A DNA stretch of 64,000 nucleotides from Alphaproteobacteria bacterium. Its GTDB lineage: Bacteria; Pseudomonadota; Alphaproteobacteria; Acetobacterales; Acetobacteraceae. Both the position numbers and the translations under genes were made by a program. The notes under the pieces are model-generated. The model was not told where the DNA came from. It did no database searches and saw nothing but the letters and a program-made list of their open reading frames with translations. Positions within the stretch are counted from its first letter, which is position 1, and every line of letters begins with the position of its first letter. The stretch lies in assembly GCA_026400815.1 (NCBI GenBank), contig JAPLOI010000004.1, positions 124,001-188,000 on the forward strand, read 5' to 3'. This document shows positions 49,117-58,627 of the stretch, one piece after another.

Positions 49117-50552
49117 GGGCGCTTCCCCTGTCGATCGGCACCATTCATTTCGTCGGCATCGGCGGCATCGGCATGTCGGGCATCGCCGAGGTGCTGCACA
49201 ACCTCGGCTACTCCGTGCAGGGCAGCGACATCGCCGACGGCGCCAATGTCCGCCGCCTGCGCGAAGCCGGCATCCCCGTCGCCGTGGGGCATGAGGCACG
49301 CAACCTCGGCAACAGCCAGGTCGTCGTCGTCTCCACCGCCGTGAAGCCGGACAACCCCGAAGTGCAGGCCGCCCGCGCCCGCCTCATCCCCGTGGTGCGC
49401 CGCGCCGAAATGCTGGCCGAGCTGATGCGCCTGCGCTGGGCGATTGCCATCGGCGGCACCCACGGCAAAACCACCACCACCAGCCTCGTCGCCGCTGTGC
49501 TGGAAGCAGCCCATCTCGACCCCACCGTCATCAACGGCGGCATCATCAACAACTACGGCACCAACACCCGCATGGGCGCCGGCGAATGGATGGTGGTGGA
49601 AGCCGACGAATCCGACGGCAGCTTCCTCCGCCTGCCCGCCACCATCGCGGTCGTCACCAACATGGACCCGGAGCACCTGGACCACTGGGGCACCGGCGAG
49701 GCGATGCTCGCCGGCTACGACCAGTTCGTGCAGAACGTGCCGTTCTACGGTTTCGCCGTGCTCTGCATCGACCACCCCGCCGTGCAGCAGATGATCCCGC
49801 GCCTGTCCGATCGCCGCATCATCACCTACGGCTTCTCGCCCCAGGCCGATGTGCGCGCCGACAAGCTGGTGATGGACAAGCTCGGTGCGACCTTCGAGGT
49901 CACCATCGCCGACCGCGCCCGCGGCCGCAGCCGCAAGATGGGCCCGTTCCGCCTGCCCATGCTCGGCCAGCACAACGTGCAGAACGCGCTCGCCGCGGTG
50001 GCCATCGGTGCCGAGATGGGGATCGACGACGCCACGCTGCGCACGGCCTTCGCCGGCTTCAAGGGCGTCAAGCGCCGCTTCACCAAAACCGGCGAGGCCG
50101 GCGGCATCACCGTCATCGACGATTACGGCCACCACCCCGTCGAAATCGCCGCCGTGCTGAAGGCCGCCCGCCAGGCCGGCGCCAACAACGTCGTCGCCGT
50201 GGTGCAGCCACACCGCTACTCTCGCCTCGCCTCGCTCTTCGCCGAGTTCTGCACCTGCATGAACGACGCCGGAACGGTCATCGTGGCGGATACCTACGCC
50301 GCCGGCGAAGCCCCGGTCGAAGGCGCCAACCGTGATGCCCTGGTCGAAGGCCTGCGCGCCCGCGGCCACCGCAGCGTGGTGCCGCTGCCCGGCCCGGAAC
50401 ACCTGGCCGAAATGGTGCACGCCATCGCCCGCCCCGGCGATTTCGTTGTCTGCCTCGGCGCCGGGAACATCACCCAGTGGGCCGCCGCCCTGCCCGGGGA
50501 ACTGCTCAAGCTCCAGGCCGGCCAGAAGGCAAAGCCGGGAGGCAGCGCATGA
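49113..50552 (+). CDS. murC: UDP-MurNAc:L-alanine ligase MurC (479 aa)
   Basis: First amino acid ligase of the pentapeptide stem. Starts [20 protein letters not shown]. The ATP loop is [40 protein letters not shown] and [20 protein letters not shown] are also visible. Overlaps murG and murB by four bases each. Confidence 0.97.
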   Translation: MRALPLSIGTIHFVGIGGIGMSGIAEVLHNLGYSVQGSDIADGANVRRLREAGIPVAVGHEARNLGNSQVVVVSTAVKPDNPEVQAARARLIPVVRRAEMLAELMRLRWAIAIGGTHGKTTTTSLVAAVLEAAHLDPTVINGGIINNYGTNTRMGAGEWMVVEADESDGSFLRLPATIAVVTNMDPEHLDHWGTGEAMLAGYDQFVQNVPFYGFAVLCIDHPAVQQMIPRLSDRRIITYGFSPQADVRADKLVMDKLGATFEVTIADRARGRSRKMGPFRLPMLGQHNVQNALAAVAIGAEMGIDDATLRTAFAGFKGVKRRFTKTGEAGGITVIDDYGHHPVEIAAVLKAARQAGANNVVAVVQPHRYSRLASLFAEFCTCMNDAGTVIVADTYAAGEAPVEGANRDALVEGLRARGHRSVVPLPGPEHLAEMVHAIARPGDFVVCLGAGNITQWAAALPGELLKLQAGQKAKPGGSA

Positions 50553-51487
50553 TGGTGATGGAACGCGACCCCATCGTCCACGCCGCCGCCCATCTGCGCG
50601 GCCGCGCCCAGCAGAACGCCCCGCTCGGCCCCACCACCTGGTTCCGCGTCGGCGGCGCCGCGGAATGGCTCATCCGCCCGGCGGACGTGGACGATCTGCG
50701 CGCCTTCCTCGCCGCCCTGCCGCACACCATCCCCGTGGTCGCCATCGGCGCCGCCTCCAACCTTATCGTGCGCGACGGCGGCGTGCGCGGCGTGGTCATC
50801 AAGCTCGCCCGCGGCTTCACCACCATCGAAACAGATGGCAACGCCGTCATCGCCGGCGCCGCCGCCCTCGATATCACCGTCGCCGAGCACGCCGCCGCCG
50901 CCGGCCTCGCCGGCATCGAATTCCTCTCCGGCATCCCCGGCAGCATCGGCGGCGCCATCGCCATGAACGCCGGCGCCTATGGCAGCGACGTCGCCGCCTG
51001 CCTCGACTGGGCCGAGATCGTCACCCGCGACGGCCAGCTGCTGCGCCTGCCCGCCGAGGCCCTCACCCTCACCTACCGCCACGCCGCCCTGCCCCCCGGC
51101 AGCGTCGTCGTCCGCGCCCGCTTCCGCGCCATGCCCGGCGAGCCCGCCACCATCGCCGCCCGCATGGCCGAGATCCGCGCCGCCCGCGAAGCCAGCCAGC
51201 CCGTGCGCGCCCGCACCGGCGGCTCCACCTTCCGCAACCCCACCTCCTCGGAATCCAGCCTCAAGGCCTGGGAACTGATCGACGCCGCCGGCTGCCGCGG
51301 CCTCATCCGCGGCGGTGCCCAGGTCAGCGAAAAGCACTGCAACTTCCTGCTCAACACCGGCACCGCCACCGCCGCCGACATCGAAGGCCTGGGCGATGAC
51401 GTCCGCGCCCGCGTCCGCGCCATGAGCGGCGTGGACCTGCACTGGGAAATCCGCCGCATCGGCGTCAGCATGGAGCAGCCGGCATGA
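50549..51487 (+). CDS. murB: UDP-N-acetylenolpyruvoylglucosamine reductase MurB (312 aa)
   Basis: FAD/NADPH enzyme forming UDP-MurNAc. FAD-binding blocks are [40 protein letters not shown] and [20 protein letters not shown]. The catalytic region has [20 protein letters not shown] and [23 protein letters not shown] lies just before the ATG. A longer open frame to 50477 is the murC end read in another phase. Confidence 0.96.
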   Translation: MMVMERDPIVHAAAHLRGRAQQNAPLGPTTWFRVGGAAEWLIRPADVDDLRAFLAALPHTIPVVAIGAASNLIVRDGGVRGVVIKLARGFTTIETDGNAVIAGAAALDITVAEHAAAAGLAGIEFLSGIPGSIGGAIAMNAGAYGSDVAACLDWAEIVTRDGQLLRLPAEALTLTYRHAALPPGSVVVRARFRAMPGEPATIAARMAEIRAAREASQPVRARTGGSTFRNPTSSESSLKAWELIDAAGCRGLIRGGAQVSEKHCNFLLNTGTATAADIEGLGDDVRARVRAMSGVDLHWEIRRIGVSMEQPA

Positions 51488-52404
51488 CCCGCGTCGCGGT
51501 CCTCTACGGCGGCATGTCCGCCGAGCGCGAGGTCTCCCTCTCCACCGGCCGCCAGGTCATCACCGCCCTGCGCGAAGCCGGCTACGAGGTCACGCCGGTA
51601 GAGGTGAAGGACGACCTCGCCGCCGTCATCCGCGCGCTGGATCCGCGCCCCGATGCCGTCTTCAACGCCCTGCACGGCCGCTTCGGCGAGGATGGCGCCA
51701 TCCAGAGCGTGCTGGATTGGCTCGCCATCCCCTACACCCATTCCGGCGTGCGCGCCTCGGCGCTCGCCATGGACAAGGTCGCCGCCAAGGCTGTCTTCGC
51801 CGCCGCCGGCCTGCCGGTGCCGCGCGGCCAGGTGGTCGATATCGCCGCCCTGGAACACAACGACCCGATGCCGCTGCCCTACGTCATCAAGCCGATCAAC
51901 GAGGGCAGCTCGGTCGGCGTGGAGATCATGCGCGAAGGCGGCAACCGCCGCGCCGCCATCGCCGCCAGCTGGACCTTCGGCGCCAGCGCGCTGGTGGAGG
52001 AATTCATCCCCGGCCGCGAGCTCACCGTCGCCGTCATGGGCGAAAAGGCCCTGGCCGTCACCGAGATCACCGCCGCCAACGGCGACTTCTACGACTACGA
52101 GGCGAAGTATGCCGATGGCGGCTCGCGCCACGTCATCCCCGCCCCGGTCCACCCGGAGATCTACACCCGCGCCATGGACGTGGCACTGCGCGCCCACCGC
52201 GCCCTGGGCTGCCGCGGCGCCAGCCGCTGCGACTTCCGCTACGACGACACCAAGGGCGAACCCGGCCGCCTGGTGCTGCTGGAGCTGAACACCCAGCCCG
52301 GCCTCACCCCCACCTCGCTCCTGCCGGAGCAGGCAGCCCACCTGGGCATGAGCTTCCCGCAGCTTTGCGCCTGGATGGTGGAGAACGCCGCATGTCGCGC
52401 GTAA
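51484..52404 (+). CDS. ddl: D-alanine-D-alanine ligase (306 aa)
   Basis: ATP-grasp enzyme producing D-Ala-D-Ala. Begins VAVLYGGMSAEREVSLSTGR, then DAVFNALHGRFGEDGAIQSV, PYVIKPINEGSSVGVEIM, and the metal-binding end LLELNTQPGLTPTSLLPEQA. The four-base overlap with murB and 13-nt overlap with ftsQ support co-translation. Confidence 0.97.
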   Translation: MTRVAVLYGGMSAEREVSLSTGRQVITALREAGYEVTPVEVKDDLAAVIRALDPRPDAVFNALHGRFGEDGAIQSVLDWLAIPYTHSGVRASALAMDKVAAKAVFAAAGLPVPRGQVVDIAALEHNDPMPLPYVIKPINEGSSVGVEIMREGGNRRAAIAASWTFGASALVEEFIPGRELTVAVMGEKALAVTEITAANGDFYDYEAKYADGGSRHVIPAPVHPEIYTRAMDVALRAHRALGCRGASRCDFRYDDTKGEPGRLVLLELNTQPGLTPTSLLPEQAAHLGMSFPQLCAWMVENAACRA

Positions 52405-53246
52405 ACCGCCGCGCCATCCCCCCGGCCCCGCCGCGCATCCAGGACCGGCCCGGCCGCTGGAAGCTGCTGTGGCGCAACCAGCGCCGCCGCCTGCGCACCG
52501 CGGCCTTGCTCGGCGGTCTCGCCATCTTCGTCTTCGGCGGCCTCTACACCGTGCAGGCCCTCGGCGACGGCGCCAATGTCCGCGAACGCGTGGGAGACGT
52601 CGCCGCCACCCTCGGCCTGCGCGTCACAAACGTCGTCATCGAAGGCCGCACCAAAACCCCGCAGGTGATGCTGAACGCAGCCCTGGGCATCCGCCCGGGC
52701 GAGCCGATCCTCAGCTACTCGCTCTCCGAAGCGCGCCAGCGCCTGGAAAGCATCAAGTGGGTGGAACACGCCACGGTGGAACGCCGCCTGCCCGGCACCA
52801 TCCTGGTCCGCCTCACCGAACGCCGCCCCTTCGCCGTCTGGCAGTCGGAAGGCAAGTTCCTCCTCGTCGATCGCGAGGGCGAGGTCGTCGCCGATTCCGA
52901 TGTCGCCGCCTTCGCCGACCAACTCCCCCTCGTCGTCGGCCCCGGCGCCCCCAAGCACGCCGCCGCCCTCATGGAACTCCTCGGCGCCCAGCCCGAACTC
53001 ATGAAGCGCGTCGTCGCCGCCGTGCGCGTGGCCGAACGCCGCTGGAACCTGCGCATGACCAACGGGGCCGACGTGATGCTGCCCGAAGGCGGCGAGGCCC
53101 CGGCCCTGGCCCGTCTCGCCGAACTGCACACCAGCCAAAGCCTGCTCGACCGCCCGCTCGCCGTGGTCGACCTGCGCCTGCCCGATCGCCTCGTGGTTCG
53201 CCCGCAACCCGACCCGAAACCCCAAGCCCAGGGCCGCCGGACATGA
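52392..53246 (+). CDS. ftsQ: Cell division protein FtsQ (284 aa)
   Basis: Bitopic divisome protein. A basic cytoplasmic tail (MSRVNRRAIPPAPPRIQDRP) precedes one membrane helix (LLGGLAIFVFGGLYTVQAL). The POTRA domain starts at LRVTNVVIEGRTKTPQVML. The FtsQ beta domain includes VERRLPGTILVRLTERRPFA and EGKFLLVDREGEVVADSDVA. The gene overlaps ddl by 13 nt and ftsA by four. Confidence 0.95.
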   Translation: MSRVNRRAIPPAPPRIQDRPGRWKLLWRNQRRRLRTAALLGGLAIFVFGGLYTVQALGDGANVRERVGDVAATLGLRVTNVVIEGRTKTPQVMLNAALGIRPGEPILSYSLSEARQRLESIKWVEHATVERRLPGTILVRLTERRPFAVWQSEGKFLLVDREGEVVADSDVAAFADQLPLVVGPGAPKHAAALMELLGAQPELMKRVVAAVRVAERRWNLRMTNGADVMLPEGGEAPALARLAELHTSQSLLDRPLAVVDLRLPDRLVVRPQPDPKPQAQGRRT

Positions 53247-54550
53247 CGGATATGTCGCGACGCACGCTGGCTCCCCCCGATGTCTCCACGGAGCGTGACG
53301 AGCAGCCCTCCCGCCGCGCGCGCCAGTCCGGCCCGTTCGGCGTGCTGGACATCGGCACCACCAAGATCGTCTGCGTCATCGGCCGCGCGGAGTCAGACGG
53401 CACGCTGCGCGTGCTTGGCTTCGGCTGGCAGAAGGGCCGCGGCGTGCGCGGCGGCGGCATCGTGGATATCGAGGAAGCCGAGCGCGCCATTCGGGCTGCC
53501 GTGGGCAGCGCCGAGGAAGAGGCCGGCGTCCGCCTCTCCCGCGTCACCATCAACCTCTCCTGCGGCCAGCCCGAAAGCCGGCTGTTCAACGTGCAATGGC
53601 CGGTCGGTGGCCGCTCCGTGTCGGAAGCCGATATCCGGAAGGTGCTGCAGGAAGGCCGCACCCGCGCCCAGTCACCCGGCCGCTCCATCATCCACATCCT
53701 GCCGATGGCCTTCTCGGCCGACGACGCCCAGGGCGTGGCCGACCCGCGCGGCCTGCACTGCGAACAGCTCATCGGCCGCCTGCACGTCGTCGATGCCGGC
53801 ACCACCGCGCTGCGCACGCTCGATGCCTCGCTCGCCCGCTGCGACCTCGAGATGGGCGACCTCGTCTCCGCCCCCATGGCGGCAGGGATCGCCACCCTGG
53901 TGGAAGACGAGAAACTGCTCGGCGCCACCGTGCTCGATATGGGCGGCGGCACCACCGGCATGGCCGTTTTCGCCGAAAACCACCTGCTCCACACCGAACA
54001 GCTCCCCCTCGGCGGCCTGCACGTCACGCGCGACATCGCCAGCGTGCTCTCCACCACCGTCACCGCCGCCGAGCGCCTCAAAACCCTCTGGGGCAGCGCG
54101 CTCGTGAGCCCGGACGACGAGCGCGAGATGCTCCCCGTACCCCTGGTGGGCGAAGACGAGCACCACATCGCCAAGGTGCCGCGCAGCATGATCGTCAACA
54201 TCATCCGCCCGCGCCTGGAAGAAACCTTCGATCTCGTGCGCCAGCGGCTGGATGCCTCCGGCCTCGGCCGCGTCGCCGGCCACCGCGTCGTCCTCACCGG
54301 CGGCGCCAGCCAGCTCGCCGGCGTGCGCGAAATGGCGGCCGAGATCCTCGGCCGCCAGGTCCGCCTCGGCCGCCCCGCCCCCCTGCGCGGCCTGCCCGAT
54401 TCGGCCCAGGGCCCCGCTTTCGCCACCGCCGTCGGCCTCCTGTCCTGGAGTTCCGGCGAAGGCCGCCGCCTGCCCGATCTCGACCTCGAAGCCGAAGCAC
54501 CGCGCGGCCTGTTCAGCCGCATCGTCGCCTTCCTGCGCGAGCGGGTGTGA
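53243..54550 (+). CDS. ftsA: Cell division protein FtsA (435 aa)
   Basis: Actin-like protein that tethers FtsZ to the membrane. Nucleotide-binding blocks are [20 protein letters not shown] and [20 protein letters not shown]. The FtsA-specific SHS2 insert follows the first. The ending [13 protein letters not shown] is a plausible amphipathic membrane-targeting helix. Start ATG overlaps the ftsQ stop; the open frame further upstream is ftsQ out of phase. Confidence 0.96.
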   Translation: MTDMSRRTLAPPDVSTERDEQPSRRARQSGPFGVLDIGTTKIVCVIGRAESDGTLRVLGFGWQKGRGVRGGGIVDIEEAERAIRAAVGSAEEEAGVRLSRVTINLSCGQPESRLFNVQWPVGGRSVSEADIRKVLQEGRTRAQSPGRSIIHILPMAFSADDAQGVADPRGLHCEQLIGRLHVVDAGTTALRTLDASLARCDLEMGDLVSAPMAAGIATLVEDEKLLGATVLDMGGGTTGMAVFAENHLLHTEQLPLGGLHVTRDIASVLSTTVTAAERLKTLWGSALVSPDDEREMLPVPLVGEDEHHIAKVPRSMIVNIIRPRLEETFDLVRQRLDASGLGRVAGHRVVLTGGASQLAGVREMAAEILGRQVRLGRPAPLRGLPDSAQGPAFATAVGLLSWSSGEGRRLPDLDLEAEAPRGLFSRIVAFLRERV

Positions 54551-54674
54551 CGATGGTGCAACACACGGTGATACGCCGAAGAAACGACCGCCCCATCTCG
54601 CAGAACCCTCTCGCAGGGGCGATTGCGAATCGAATTTGCGCGGTAGAAGTGAAACAGCCCGGGAGCCCTGCCTG

Positions 54675-56300
54675 ATGACATTGAACCTCACCATCCCCCA
54701 GCAGATGCATACGGATTTCACGCCGCGCATCACCGTCATCGGCGTGGGCGGCGGCGGCACCAACGCGGTCGACAACATGATCGCCATGAACCTCCAGGGC
54801 GTGGAGTTCGTGGTGGCCAACACCGATGCGCAGCAGCTCATGCATTCGCGTGCAGACCGCCGCATCCAGCTTGGCCCCCATCTCACCCAGGGCCTCGGCG
54901 CCGGCGCCAAGCCGGAAGTCGGACGTGCGGCCGCCGAAGAGGCGGCTGAAGAGCTGTACCGCCACCTCGATGGCGCCCACATGGTCTTCATCACCGCCGG
55001 CATGGGCGGCGGCACCGGCACCGGGGCCGCACCCGTGATCGCGCGGATGGCCCGTGAACGCAGCATCCTCACCGTCGGCGTCGTCACCAAGCCCTTCACC
55101 TTCGAAGGCAACCGCCGCGCCCGCTCGGCCGAACAGGGCATCGCCGAGCTGCAGGAATACGTCGATACCCTCATCGTCATCCCCAACCAGAACCTCTTCC
55201 GCCTCGCCAATGAGCGCACCGGCTGGAAGGAAGCGTTCAAGATGGCCGATCAGGTGCTCTACATGGGCGTGAAGGGCGTCACCGACCTGATGGTCGCCCC
55301 GGGCCTCGTGAACCTCGATTTCGCCGATATCCGCACCGTCATGGCCGAGATGGGCAAGGCGATGATGGGCACCGGCGAGGCAGAGGGCGAAGGCCGCGCC
55401 GTCCGCGCCGCCGAGCTCGCCATCAGCAACCCGCTGCTGGAAGACACCTGCATGCGCGGCGCCAAGGGCCTGCTCATCAACATCACCGGCGGCGACGACA
55501 TGACCCTGTTCGAGGTCGATGCCGCCGCCAACCGCATCCGCGAGGAAGTGGACGACGAAGCTAACATCATCTTCGGCTCCGCGATCGACGAGAACCTCGC
55601 CGGCAAGGTCCGCGTCTCCGTGGTCGCCACCGGTATCGAATCCGCCGTGAAGACCGCCGAGCGCCCGCGCCTGGTCGCGGTCGCCAACGGCCGCATGATG
55701 GAATCCGGCAGCGACGCCATTTCCACCCAGTCCACCTCCTCGGCCATGTCGGAGCAGGAGGGTTCCACCGCCACCGCCCAGCCGATCCCGCTGCGCCCGG
55801 TGGCGCCCGTCATGCCGGCCGGCGGCCTGCCGCCCGGCATCGGCGCCCGCCCGGCCGCCCGCCCGCTGGCACCCACCCCGGCACCGCAGCCGATGGCGCC
55901 GCAGGGCCTCGCCCCGCGCATCGCCCAGCCCATCTTCACCGAGTCGGCCCCCCTGGCGTCGCGCCCGGTGGAGTCCCTGCTGCCGGAAGCACCGCGCACC
56001 GCCGCCCCGGCGCTGCGCCCCGCCCCGGCCGCCCGCCCGGCACCTGCCACCACCGAGGCAGCCCGCCCGGCGCCGACCTCCGGCCCGAACCTGTTCAACC
56101 GGGTCACCGGCCTGCTCCGCGGCAACCGCGCCGCGGCTCCGGCACTGGAGCCGCGTCCCGTCCAGGCCAGCCAGCCTTCCGAACCCGCGGCCGAACTCCA
56201 GGTCGAATCGCCCAAGCCCGCCACCCAGACCCAGGGCGAGAAGATCGACCTGGAAATCCCCACCTTCCTGCGCCGCCAGCATTCCGGCACGCAGCACTAA
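54675..56300 (+). CDS. ftsZ: Cell division GTPase FtsZ (541 aa)
   Basis: Tubulin-like GTPase forming the Z ring. GTP-binding motifs are [20 protein letters not shown] and [20 protein letters not shown] (tubulin signature, about residue 112). A long Pro/Ala-rich linker (about residues 370-515) leads to the C-terminal peptide [11 protein letters not shown], which binds FtsA and other partners. The 541-residue length reflects the linker. A 124-nt gap after ftsA is the only sizeable gap in the cluster and may hold a separate promoter; TTGCGA followed by TAGAAG at a 15-bp distance is a weak candidate. Confidence 0.97.
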   Translation: MTLNLTIPQQMHTDFTPRITVIGVGGGGTNAVDNMIAMNLQGVEFVVANTDAQQLMHSRADRRIQLGPHLTQGLGAGAKPEVGRAAAEEAAEELYRHLDGAHMVFITAGMGGGTGTGAAPVIARMARERSILTVGVVTKPFTFEGNRRARSAEQGIAELQEYVDTLIVIPNQNLFRLANERTGWKEAFKMADQVLYMGVKGVTDLMVAPGLVNLDFADIRTVMAEMGKAMMGTGEAEGEGRAVRAAELAISNPLLEDTCMRGAKGLLINITGGDDMTLFEVDAAANRIREEVDDEANIIFGSAIDENLAGKVRVSVVATGIESAVKTAERPRLVAVANGRMMESGSDAISTQSTSSAMSEQEGSTATAQPIPLRPVAPVMPAGGLPPGIGARPAARPLAPTPAPQPMAPQGLAPRIAQPIFTESAPLASRPVESLLPEAPRTAAPALRPAPAARPAPATTEAARPAPTSGPNLFNRVTGLLRGNRAAAPALEPRPVQASQPSEPAAELQVESPKPATQTQGEKIDLEIPTFLRRQHSGTQH

Positions 56301-56313
56301 CCGCAGCCTGGCA

Positions 56314-56341
56314 CCCGGCATGCCCCACCAGGCATGCCGGG
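56314..56341 (+). terminator. Hairpin after ftsZ
   Basis: CCCGGCATGCC-CCACCA-GGCATGCCGGG, a perfect 11-bp stem, 14 nt after the ftsZ stop and without a following T-run. It probably marks the end of the division cluster transcript or protects its 3' end. The rest of the gap up to lpxC is unusually AT-rich around 56368-56418 and includes TTGACT (56419-56424) as a possible -35. Confidence 0.6.
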
Positions 56342-56564
56342 AATGCTGCACCGCAACGAGCGCGATGCAAAAAATCCCCTGAATTCAATATATTATTCCG
56401 TAATACTAAGAAACAAAGCTTGACTCGCATCGGCACGCCGGCCTGACCTACGTTCCCGCCGCATGTGCCGCCCCTACCCCGCGGCGAAGGCAATCCCGCT
56501 GGCGCAGCGCCAGGGAGCTTCACGGCGCCACCCATCATGGCGCCAGGCGACAGGATGTCAGGCG

Positions 56565-57542
56565 ATGGACGGTTTCCACCACGGCGCAACGCTCTATGCC
56601 CAGGCCAACGGCCTTGGCCTCACCCCCGATTCCACCACCCAGGCCACGCTCAAGGCCGCGATCGACTGCGTCGGCACCGGCCTCCACTCCGGCCATCGCG
56701 TCTCGCTCACCCTGCGCCCCGCCCCCATCGACCACGGCATCGTCTTCCGCCGCCGCGACCTCGGCCTGGACATCCCCGCCCGCTTCGATCACGTCGTCGA
56801 TACCCGCCTGTGCACCGTGCTGGCCCACCCGGAGGTCCCCCAGGCCCGCGTCGCCACCATCGAACACCTCATGGCCGCCTTCGCCGCCACCGGCATCACC
56901 AACGCCCTCGTCGAGCTGGATGGCCCCGAACTCCCGATCCACGACGGCTCGGCCCAGAACTTTATCTTCCTGATCGATTGCGCCGGCACCGTCGCGCAGG
57001 AAGCCCCGCGCCCCGCCATCGCCGTCATGCGCCCGGTGCGCGTGGAAGGCGAAGACGGCGCCTTCGCCGAACTCACCCCCTCCCACGCCCTCGCCGGGCT
57101 GGAGGCAGAGGTCGCCATCGAATTCGCCGCCCCCGCCATCGGCGCCCAGTCCCTCGCCCTGCCCCTCACCGGTGCCGCCATCCGCCAGGAACTCGCCGCC
57201 GCCCGCACCTTCTGCCTGCTGCAGGAAGTGGAGGCCATGCAGGCCGCCGGCCTCGCCCGCGGCGGCAGCCTCGACAACGCCGTGGTGGTGGACAACGACC
57301 GCATCCTGAACCCCGCCGGCCTGCGCATGGAACGCGAATTCGTGCGCCACAAGATGCTGGATGTCGCCGGCGACCTCGCTTTGGCCGGTGTCACCCTCCA
57401 CGCCACCCTGCGCGCCCGCAAGCCCGGCCACGCGCTGAACAACCAGCTCCTGCGTGCCCTTTTTGCCGATCCCGCCAACTGGCGCCAGGTCGAAGGCACA
57501 AGCCCGCTCAACGTCGCCCGCCCCAAGCGCGCAAAGGCCTAG
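56565..57542 (+). CDS. lpxC: UDP-3-O-acyl-N-acetylglucosamine deacetylase LpxC (325 aa)
   Basis: Zinc enzyme that commits to lipid A synthesis. Opening block LKAAIDCVGTGLHSGHRVSL. Zinc and catalytic regions are VATIEHLMAAFAATGITNAL, HKMLDVAGDLALAGVTLHA and RKPGHALNNQLLRALF. I start at MDGFHHGATLYAQANG, which gives the usual size; the frame extends 34 codons further upstream without family similarity. Lies 264 nt after ftsZ as a separate unit. Confidence 0.95.
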   Translation: MDGFHHGATLYAQANGLGLTPDSTTQATLKAAIDCVGTGLHSGHRVSLTLRPAPIDHGIVFRRRDLGLDIPARFDHVVDTRLCTVLAHPEVPQARVATIEHLMAAFAATGITNALVELDGPELPIHDGSAQNFIFLIDCAGTVAQEAPRPAIAVMRPVRVEGEDGAFAELTPSHALAGLEAEVAIEFAAPAIGAQSLALPLTGAAIRQELAAARTFCLLQEVEAMQAAGLARGGSLDNAVVVDNDRILNPAGLRMEREFVRHKMLDVAGDLALAGVTLHATLRARKPGHALNNQLLRALFADPANWRQVEGTSPLNVARPKRAKA

Positions 57543-57580
57543 GGCCCCCAATCGCCCGGGGTTCGCCGGCCCGCCACCCA

Positions 57581-57589
57581 TGCTATAAG
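57581..57589 (+). promoter_or_regulatory. Extended -10 element before bamD
   Basis: TGCTATAAG, an extended -10 sequence, about 31 nt before the bamD ATG. The -35 region (GTTCGCC near 57561) is poor, as often seen with extended -10 promoters. Confidence 0.45.
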
Positions 57590-57619
57590 TGTGGCCTGCC
57601 CCTATCGGTGATTCGCTCG

Positions 57620-58489
57620 ATGCTCCGTCCCGCCTGCGCCGCCCTGCTCGCCCTGCTCGCGCTGCCCCTCGGTGGCTGCGAGACCATGTCGTCGCTCAAC
57701 CCCTTTGCCGACAGCAAGCCGAGCACCGCCGAGGAAGCCGCTGCCGCCATTCCGCCAGCGGAAACGCTCTATAATCGCGGCGTCGATGCGATCAACGCCA
57801 AGCGCTACGGCACCGCCGCCACGCAGTTCGACCTCGTCGAGCAGAACTACCCATATTCCAGCTGGGCCGTGAACGCCCAGATCATGCAGGGCTACGCCGA
57901 ATACCTGCAAAGCAAGTACACCTCGGCCATCGGCACGCTGGACCGCTTCATCCAGCTCCACCCCTCCCACCGCGATGTCGCCTACGCCTATTACCTGCGC
58001 GCCCTGTCCCACTACGAACAGATCGCCGACGTCCAGCGCGACCAGCGCACCACGCAGGAAGCGATGGGCGCCCTGCAGGAAGTGGTCAACCGCTTCCCAG
58101 AAACCGCCTATGGCCGCGACGCCAAGCTCAAGATCGACCTCGCCCGCGACCATCTCGCCGGCAAGGAGATGGAAATCGGCCGCTGGTACCTGAACCAGAA
58201 GCTCTACACCGCCGCGATCAACCGCTTCCAACGCGTGGTGGATGAATTCCAAACCACCAACCACGTCGCCGAGGCCCTGCACCGCCTCACCGAGATCTAC
58301 CTACTGCTCGGCCTCACCGACCAGGCCCGCAAAACCGCCGCCGTGCTCGGCCACAACTACCCCGGCAGCTCCTGGTACGCCGACAGCTACGACAACCTCG
58401 TCAGCGCCGGCGCCGCCCCGCCCGATGGCGCCCGCCAGTCGTCCGACCAGCCCGGCATGCTCGGCCGGCTCTGGCGGTCGGTATTTTGA
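57620..58489 (+). CDS. bamD: Outer membrane assembly lipoprotein BamD (289 aa)
   Basis: Component of the BAM complex that inserts beta-barrel proteins in the outer membrane. The lipoprotein signal (MLRPACAALLALLALPLGGC) places the acylated cysteine at about residue 20. TPR repeats follow: ETLYNRGVDAINAKRYGTAA, AIGTLDRFIQLHPSHRDVAY and EIGRWYLNQKLYTAAINRFQ. An in-frame GTG at 57608 would add four residues; neither start has a clear ribosome-binding site. Repeat copy B begins just after its stop. Confidence 0.93.
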   Translation: MLRPACAALLALLALPLGGCETMSSLNPFADSKPSTAEEAAAAIPPAETLYNRGVDAINAKRYGTAATQFDLVEQNYPYSSWAVNAQIMQGYAEYLQSKYTSAIGTLDRFIQLHPSHRDVAYAYYLRALSHYEQIADVQRDQRTTQEAMGALQEVVNRFPETAYGRDAKLKIDLARDHLAGKEMEIGRWYLNQKLYTAAINRFQRVVDEFQTTNHVAEALHRLTEIYLLLGLTDQARKTAAVLGHNYPGSSWYADSYDNLVSAGAAPPDGARQSSDQPGMLGRLWRSVF

Positions 58490-58492
58490 TCA

Positions 58493-58625
58493 AGAAAGCC
58501 TTCTTTTTGTGAACAAAAAGAAGCAAAAAACCTTCATTCACTGCGCCGCGGCCTCTCCGTCTATGCCGCAGCCAGTCGGAAAAGTCTTTTTGCTTCTTTT
58601 TCTTCAGAAAAAGAAGACTCTTCCT
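58493..58625. repeat. AT-rich double-hairpin intergenic repeat, copy B
   Basis: Left arm 58501-58534 is a perfect hairpin TTCTTTTTGT-GA-ACAAAAAGAA. Right arm 58581-58617 is identical to those of copies A and C over about 36 bases (AAAGTCTTTTTGCTTC, then TTTTTCTTCAGAAAAAGAAG). The GC-rich core (58536-58579) contains an imperfect palindrome around GCCGCGGC and GCCGCAGC. The right arm ends about 10 nt before the recN start codon and fills the space where its ribosome-binding site should be. Confidence 0.88.
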
Positions 58626-58627
58626 TC

